Assembly: GCA_022495005.1 (NCBI GenBank)
Contig: JAGYXB010001071.1
Span: forward strand, 558,001 to 622,000
Direction: 5' to 3'
DNA length: 64,000 bases
From: Rhyacophila brunnea
Taxonomy: Eukaryota; Arthropoda; Insecta; Trichoptera; Rhyacophilidae
The notes under the pieces are model-generated. The model saw nothing but the letters and a program-made list of their open reading frames with translations, was not told the origin of the DNA and made no database searches. A program made the translations under genes and the position numbers. Of the stretch, positions 56,606-64,000 are shown piece by piece (the first letter of the stretch is position 1; each line of letters begins with the position of its first letter).

Positions 56606-59600
56606 AACATAATTGCGACAATATCGGTTTTGGTCTTGAAAATTCATTCATTAACTCGTATAGCTGCAGAGTGTCGAAGTTAATTATCTACAAAAACAAA
56701 ATCTCGGCAACACAAAATAATATTTGTGGAATGTTTTTTTATTGGGTTAATTTTGATGCTCTCCCACAAATGATAAGAATTGAAACTGAAGTAGTTGCAA
56801 GTTGCAATTGATAGATAGTAAGTTGGTACTTAATTTTGATAAAATATTTTATTTATGTATTTTATCAATTTCAGATTAAATGTATAATAGCAGTTTTATA
56901 AATAAAATAGATACCTAAGTAATTTACAAAATAAATGAACCGATAAATTGAAGCAGCAGCCATGTTATTGTTATTTTGTGCTGCGATTCCTTCTTTTGAT
57001 AGCAATATTGCAAGGAGTCCTAGTAAAGCGATAACTCGCTGAGCGTCCGTCCACTGCGGGACGCTGTTTACGGCTTGGCAAGGCCTGTCGCGACCAGGGC
57101 GGGCGCCAGACTTACTTAGTGCCGCCTTGTACATTGCCAGACTCGCTCAGTGCGGGCCTGAACATTGTTGCCATGCCTTCAGGAGTTATGTCTCCCTGTA
57201 GCGAAATTCTATCCTGCTATCTCTTCGTAGTTCGCTACAAAGTTGAAGTATTCCGCTTATATACTTACGTAGGTATAAATACGTTATCATGTTTAATATA
57301 CTTAGTGGTTAGTTGCATAGTTATGTTAAAGCTAGACAGCTGGACTTACTTAATTATTTAGGTACTTACTTAACTGCAAAAATATAATGCAAACCTTTTT
57401 ATTTTCTACTGCGTTTTGCACTGGTAAATCATTCAAAATATACGTGTAGTAAGTAACCATACAGTACCTAACTATAAATTCACTATGTTTTTACAACATA
57501 ACATATAGGTACTTAAAAACAATGAAAATACGTAACAGTAAGTATTAGAAATAACTAATAATAATTTTGTACCATAATATGTGTTTTTAAAGCCCCGATA
57601 ATGAATAAGTAAATAAATTAGAATACTTAAATACCTAAGTATTCTACCTATGTATTATTTTCACCTGGTAATCAAAATTTTTGTATTGCTTAGGTACATA
57701 GTAATATGTACCTACGTTCAGGTGGGCGAAAACTCAATACAAAGCGATTATTGAACGTTTACTTTGACCGATTTATAATAATTTTAATAGAGACTAATCC
57801 AAACACATTTTATTTATAATCCCACCCGTAAACTAGCCCCATTTTAAATACATAATAAACCATTGATGTAAGTATAAAATACAATGCAAAAATGTTTCAA
57901 TGTAGGGTGGGGTTACCCAGCATGGTAGGACATTAATTTCAAAATTCCATCCTAAAATTTGTCAGATTTATTTCCTCATCTGTTTTTTTCAGAGTCATAA
58001 ACCGTCATACGCACACGCCTTGTATTACGTAGGTAGGTAGGTATATTACCTACCTATTATTACGGCATACTAAAAACCTTTCATCAAATGAAATACTTAC
58101 CTACCCTACGCTACCTACTTTTACTGTAGGTAAGTAGTTAATTAAAGACATAAAAAGCAACTTCAAATATATAAGTACAAAAGTATTAACCTTGGTACGT
58201 ACTTAATATTAAATTGCTAAAGAAAGTAATTAACAAATAATTTACATGGAAAATTTATCATGATGTATCTTCTTTTACATTTACATAATATTTTTTTAAT
58301 AATACTTAATACAATTGTAATACGTTCTTAATTTACCATATTTTTATTGATTGTAATTCTCACTATGGCCAAGTTTTCATTTACGATTATCGTACTTTTG
58401 CACCAGATGAAAGAGTTAGAGAGTTCCGGATTGGCACATGATCATTCCTTGTAATAAGGAGCGTCAAAAGTAATCAACCTTTTTTTTAAATGCCCTTATT
58501 ACATAAGCCGGAAATGGAAATTATGTCGTACGTGTATTTTTTTCCCTATACCGTGTGTGACCGAATGGCAAATATGTAACTAATTTTCACCAAAATAACC
58601 TCCATATCGTTGGTGTTCATCTATAATAACTAATAAGTATGAACACAAATTATTTGCGTTTGTATTAACTAAGTTACTATATCGTGTTTCTAATATCTAG
58701 AACAGACCAATATAACCCGTCCGTAAACAATTTTGCGTTGTGTGAAAACTGCACTTTCATGTGTATTAATTCATTCAATATGTTTTTATACCACTTACTG
58801 TTTTTTTAAACATTTGTAAATGTACTGTCAAACAGTAAAGTGTGGACAGCCCAAACTACGTTTAATTTAATACCAATATTCTGATGTGTGTGCAGACGTG
58901 CATTGAGTTTGAAACAAATGATTATGCACGTGCATTTGTGTACCTACAAATGGCTAGCATAGTAATTAATAGTAATATTATGAAAACGCAGTAGGTACTT
59001 ACCTGCCTACACATAATCTTTTGGTTCCAAAGCCTTTCCGTTCATATTTAAATTTTATTCTGAGAGAAATCGCGTCAGAACGAAATTAAGAGTGAATTGG
59101 GATCACTGTGTTTGTGTTTATTTTTAGACGTTTTTTGCAAATATATTATTTATAATTTATAAAGCAAACATGACGTGCTATTCGTTTCCAATTTAAATTG
59201 ATACATTTGGAAGCGGAGGTGCATTGGATACAAAAATAATATATTATAATTAGGTATGCTGACATAACAAGTAAATAATATCATACATAAGTATTATATT
59301 TTATTTTATAATGATATCGACGATGTACTTAACATCAATAGTGTACAATTTTCCAGGGGTTGCAAAAACATTTTTTATTTAGAACCTTACTTACATAATA
59401 ATATTTGCATTTTCATTGTTATTACTTAATGATGTTTTAAATTAAATGAAAAGCGGTCCTATATATTACTATTTGGTACACGCTTTTAATTTACAGTTTT
59501 CTCAAAATAAAGTAGGTAGGTACCTACATAGTTTATAAATCCCTTTCCCTGTATCTTTTTACAATTTTAATTGGTGAGAAGTAAATAATAATGATGTTCG

Positions 59601-60028
59601 CTTATAAAAATAGCTGTCATGACATAATGGGCCTCCCCTGGATGAATGTTATGTAACAGAATAGTTGCTTTAAACCTTATGAAGAGTGATTGTTAGCCAG
59701 ACACCTTATCAATTGAATTGGGTACATGCACTGGATCAAACAAAAACATTGAAAGAAAAAAAGTGTGGTATTTCCAACGCTGGATCGGACCTGTGACCCA
59801 CAACTTCGCGGGAATTTTAGAATGGTCTAAGGATTACCTATATTAGTTCTGCTTATTTATTCTTTCACACCATTATCAATACTATAGGGATAAGCGTTTC
59901 GTTCGTGCATATTTTATTAGGCACGTAACTATTTTTCATGCAAAAAGACGTGAGATCGTATCCCTCTCAATCACATTTATGTAACATATATATCAAATAT
60001 ATCAAAAAGTATTTTTATCTTAATCTAC

Positions 60029-60264
60029 CAGTGGGTCTATTCTATGCTTATCGACCGCTAAAGTGATAAATATTATCAAACTTAGGGTGACTATATTTTG
60101 ACAGCACCTCTCTTGCTGCTGTTAAAATTGAGCACTTATTGCAACAATATTACAAACATCTAATTGTAATTGTTACAATAAGTGCTAATACGTTGATAAA
60201 ACCTACCTTAAGTTTGATAATATTTATTACTTTAGCGGTCGATAAGTATAGAATAGACCCACTG
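60029..60264. mobile_element. Palindromic MITE with CAGTGGG ends
   Basis: 236 bp with inverted arms of about 55 bp: CAGTGGGTCTATTCTATGCT continuing through TATCGACCGCTAAAG, and the complement. The CAGTGGG ends look hAT-like, but the flanks show no 8-bp duplication. A possible interior relative (AATAAGTGCTAATAC) is at 14819. Confidence 0.75.
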
Positions 60265-61329
60265 AACATAAATAATGTTTTTTACCTACGTACTTATTTT
60301 GTTCTAATTAAAACTAATTTGTGAAGGTAAAAAGGTTGTTACTTCTGTCGTGTATAATCACCACTTTTTTAACAATAATAACACGTTTTCATTAAAAACA
60401 AACTAAACAAAAATATTCATGTTTAGTAGTTAATGATAAAGTATGATTAATTACTGATAAGTATGTTATTATAATATAATAGATAGATACCTACAGTACT
60501 TCATATTTTATGTAAATATGTATGTCCAATGTCGTGTACCTAATACTTAAGTTAGGTTAATTGAAAATATTTATTGATAATTCGGTTCTCCAGTAAACAT
60601 AGTATTTATCACTATATCAGATATTAAATACCCACTAACCAACTTTCGTGGTAATATATATTTACTATGCGTATAAAGCTTCCAGCCAAATGGAATAGTT
60701 TGTAATGATCGTAAAAAAGCCATTTATTTTATGTGTTTCTGCATGTCGGTGGGTTTTATATTTCACAGGTTTTTTGACCTCACTTTGCGATAATTTTATA
60801 CTGATAAACCTCGTGACAGGATGTATGTTCACTTACGTATAAATTTATTATTTATATTTTATAAATTATCGTATAATTTTTAAGAAAATGTTGTGTATGA
60901 CTACATTATTATTTGCATAAGTATGCAGTGAATTTATATAAACCAACGCATACTGGCAATATTCCATCTATTTCACTATCCAACTATTTAGATACTTACC
61001 TATATATTATATGAGCTCATTAGTAGTGATAATACTGATAATAAATAATAAATAGGTACGTAGATAGATACTTATCATGCGAATGTTTTAATTGGTAGTC
61101 GCTTACTTTATTGCACCTGTACTAATTTCATACATTAGTTAAGTAAATAAAATAATAAATGTTTGACTTCCTTTTACTAACTAGACTAAATTTGTAAATA
61201 ATTGCTGCTTAGAAAATTGTGAATAAAATGTGAATACTTACCTAAATTGTTAATTGCCAGGTAATTAAACAGGCAAGTACCTATCTGGTTTTAAACCGGT
61301 TTACTGAATTTATGTAACTTATGTGCGTT

Positions 61330-61540
61330 ATTAATTTTACTTATGCTAACGAGTATCCGCTTCTGACTGCGAGTCGTAGGTTCGAATCCGCGTCGGCGAA
61401 TTTACATGTTGTGTTTTTAATGTGCGTTTCGACCAAGGGCAGGAGTCGAATAGGTGGAGCGAGGGGTTAAGAGCGATTTCTCGTGAAAAAATGTAATGAA
61501 ACCTCTTCAGAAGGCAGCCTGACCGAAATGTAGAATCAAT
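61330..61540 (+). repeat. Diverged tRNA-derived SINE related to SINE-1
   Basis: A box B-like GTAGGTTCGAATCC is followed by TCGAATAGGTGGAGCGAGGG and GATTTCTCGTGAAAAAATG, the same order of blocks as SINE-1, but with a different head (GCTTCTGACTGCGAGTCG) and tail (GAAGGCAGCCTGACCG). Confidence 0.6.
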
Positions 61541-62589
61541 AAAAAAATGTGTAAGTAAGTAGGAAGTATGTACTTACTAACTTACGTAAAACAATTGACT
61601 GTACAATCAAACAACATCCAAGCAACACTGAAACGAGAAAAAACTACTTTCTGTGTAGCAAGCATCTAATTATGATTTAATTTTTGGAATCTAAGTTTAG
61701 TTATCAAAATTAGTCACCTGAATGCAGAATTATTTGAAATACCTAACTATTTTACAAGATAGATCTTTGAAACAGCCTATCTAAATTATGTATTATTTGT
61801 ACTTATAAGTAAGTAAGTATATAATTTATTGTATGCATCGTAATATTTATTGATTGAAGTAGGCGGTTTTGAAGAACTCTTGTGTAAAATATAATATACA
61901 TAGTCAATAATGCGAGTCAGAATTAATAGTTTTCTGCATTCAGCTAATGAAATGGTGCTTTCTTTAAGTACCTATGTATCAACAACCCATAGTACCTATG
62001 TATTAATCTTACTAAAAAGATTTTATAGGTACCCACCTATTTATTCCACATAATCAGGCATGCATAATAAATAGATATATGAGAATTACTATTGTATTTC
62101 TTTTGTGTTTAATTCAGTGGATTTTCTTAATAATATATAAAATAAAACATGGCGCGATTTAGGTAGGTAGTAGGTACCTACTTACTGTATAAAAAATACA
62201 TAACAATGAGTAGGCAGGTATCAACATCTTTATTTCCTGAAACTTTTTCATACAAATATATTATAGCCATCGCCTTGTATTTTTTTCATTTCACTGAGGC
62301 CATGACGATCATACACCGTTATTTAAATAATAGAATACCTAGGTAAGTATATAGTTATGAAAATTCGCCATGACATATCTATTATTGTATAGGTACTTAT
62401 AGGACAAATCGATTTTCGGCACGTTGTGTTGTATTTTTATATTATATGTACCTACTTACCTATTTAATCATCTTTCGTATGCCAAATATAATATTAATAA
62501 AAATCGACGGCCATTGGACCTCCAGTAGCTATATTCTAGCATTCATATCTACTGCCTACACTGTTGGACGATTTGTTAATTTTTTTCGC

Positions 62590-62850
62590 TCTCCTACAAT
62601 TTTATCATACACTCATTATCATTAATGCGTATGTATACACTGATAAGACGAATACCTCTCCTATTTTGTTTCACTATTCGCTGACTGGATTTTCCCATAT
62701 AATTGTCGGACTTTACGAGTTCGTTGAACGACCTGGCTTTAAGATGGCACTGTGGTCGTTTAGCGATACTTGAGTGGTCTTTGGGTACCATTGTTTGACT
62801 ATACTACGGTTGTCCACTCGACGAGTGATTTACTGACCTCTATCACATCG
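62590..62850 (-). repeat. Possible LINE C-terminal scrap
   Basis: Minus-strand frames give KQWYPKTTQ and then HLKARSFNELVKSDNYMGK, which recalls the QWxPRGTK ... HPKSRWIDEL blocks of the LINE at 8995-9290 with heavy decay. Confidence 0.35.
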
Positions 62851-63419
62851 CGTACGTCTCACACAATAATAAATATAGGTAGGTATATACATATATTATT
62901 TTTTAACCTATATTTTAGTGTTATTACACATATACAATGTATTAACAATATTATATTATACGTAGAAGAAAAATATCCAATGTTTGGCAAGCACTGTTCA
63001 ACCACTACGTCATTCTCAGGTTCACGTGAGGGGGGGATTGCATCGCGATTGCACCTTCAGACTATGGCGCGGGACGTCGGAGGGTAGGGGCAGGTCCCAT
63101 TTTGGCAGATATTTCATTGTTATGCGTTGAATGCACTCGTGAGGCCTCTATGCACAGCGGTCGTCAACCCTATTTGTATTAACATCACTATAATTAATAA
63201 TATGAATAATAATTATAATTTTGGACTAATGCAAAAAGTCCCTACTGAGCGATTATGTAATTTATTTCACGTAGTTACAGATGTATCTGTAAACGTGAAA
63301 CATGAGATATTTATTCTTATATCTACTAATAGTCACGATAGTCATTATTGGTTGTTTTAAGTGGGTGTATGCCGATTGGGAGGACAGTAATTGTATCGAA
63401 CCAAATCGTTTCAAGTATT

Positions 63420-63441
63420 GGTATATATATATATATATATA
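63420..63441. repeat. (TA)n microsatellite
   Basis: GTATATATATATATATATATAC; about ten TA units. Confidence 0.9.
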
Positions 63442-64000
63442 CCCATAGGTACATATAAATAAGTTTTAAGTAAATATATTATGTTAATCTTGATTTATCT
63501 CAGAGATTATTATCATACTTAATCTACCCATTTATATTGCTTCAACGATCAAAAAAGTCTTTTAACATTATATTTTATGATTTTAATCCGGATTTACATA
63601 AGGTTAGGTAGGTAGGTACTTTATTGTCTTTCTTCTATGACACGACAGTTCGCGGTAGACCTTGTGCAGCCCCAAGGCCCCCAAGTAGTGTGGTTCGTCC
63701 TCTCTCCACCAGTCGACCACTTCTAGCGCTCGCTAACTGTCTTTGCCAAGCCACTGAACCCATAGTCTTACCGCACTATAAAAATGATTTTTTTTTAATT
63801 CATGTAAGTATGTACTTAGATACTTACCTACTTATCATAAATTGGTACCTAATGAAATTAAATAAGTATATTTCTATTACCATTCAACTTTACCATTGAC
63901 GATTTAGTTAGTTAGTTATATAGACATAATAATATCTTCTATCTACCTAGGTATTTCGAATGTCGTTCCGCACCGTACTTACTGGAGGTTGAGAAACCCG

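Larger units (their letters stand above)
55081..64000 (+). other. tay: First intron of the AUTS2/tay gene (runs off the window)
   Basis: Begins with GTAAGT. No second exon is recognisable in the remaining 8.9 kb, which matches the very long first introns of AUTS2-family genes. Compared with the left 53 kb it has few recognisable transposons: small LINE scraps, one palindromic MITE and a diverged SINE. TACCTACCTA tracts are frequent (57640-58140, 62170-62200). Two less AT-rich islands (56950-57240 and 63630-63780) are unassigned. Confidence 0.6.

Noticed and set aside
56871..57134. Minus-strand frame with a hydrophobic stretch (RVIALLGLLAILLS)
   Set aside because: No homology recognised; the residues before the stretch do not give a plausible signal-peptide start.
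63624..63899. Possible second exon of AUTS2/tay
   Set aside because: The translation does not resemble the AUTS2 family after exon 1, and no acceptor with the right phase supports it.

Overview
This is an AT-rich (roughly two-thirds A+T by eye) stretch of animal nuclear DNA, almost certainly insect. The evidence is intron-bearing genes, a mariner transposon, many hAT-type elements and MITEs, tRNA-derived SINEs, and very frequent TAGGTAGGTA/TACCTACCTA tracts of the kind known from aphid and some moth genomes. An aphid-like hemipteran is my best guess, but nothing here proves it.

Only three host genes are convincing. (1) A complete three-exon vitamin K epoxide reductase gene (VKORC1/Vkor type) on the minus strand, 33838-35852, with correct splice phases, the CxxC active site and a KKxx-type ER tail. 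(2) A tRNA-Gly(GCC) gene on the minus strand, 37678-37748. (3) The first coding exon of an AUTS2/tay-bridge homologue on the plus strand, 54841-55080. It ends at a clean donor site, and the rest of the window (about 8.9 kb) is its first intron; the gene runs off the right edge.

The remainder, 1-53 kb, is mostly a transposon graveyard. Many elements can be bounded exactly by terminal inverted repeats (TIRs) and target-site duplications (TSDs). They include a mariner with a nearly intact transposase (44976-47024), at least five hAT elements with decayed transposase and 8-bp TSDs, several hAT-type MITE families, TTAA-flanked (piggyBac-type) MITEs including an 837-bp near-perfect hairpin, a Harbinger-type MITE, tRNA-derived SINEs, and decayed LINE 3' ends. 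Elements are repeatedly nested in one another. The clearest case is a four-level stack at 41182-43510.

From about 53 kb rightwards the AUTS2/tay promoter and first intron are much poorer in recognisable transposons. There is no operon-like logic. VKORC1 acts at the ER membrane, AUTS2/tay in the nucleus, and the tRNA is an independent pol III gene. No CRISPR array, prophage or bacterial gene was seen.
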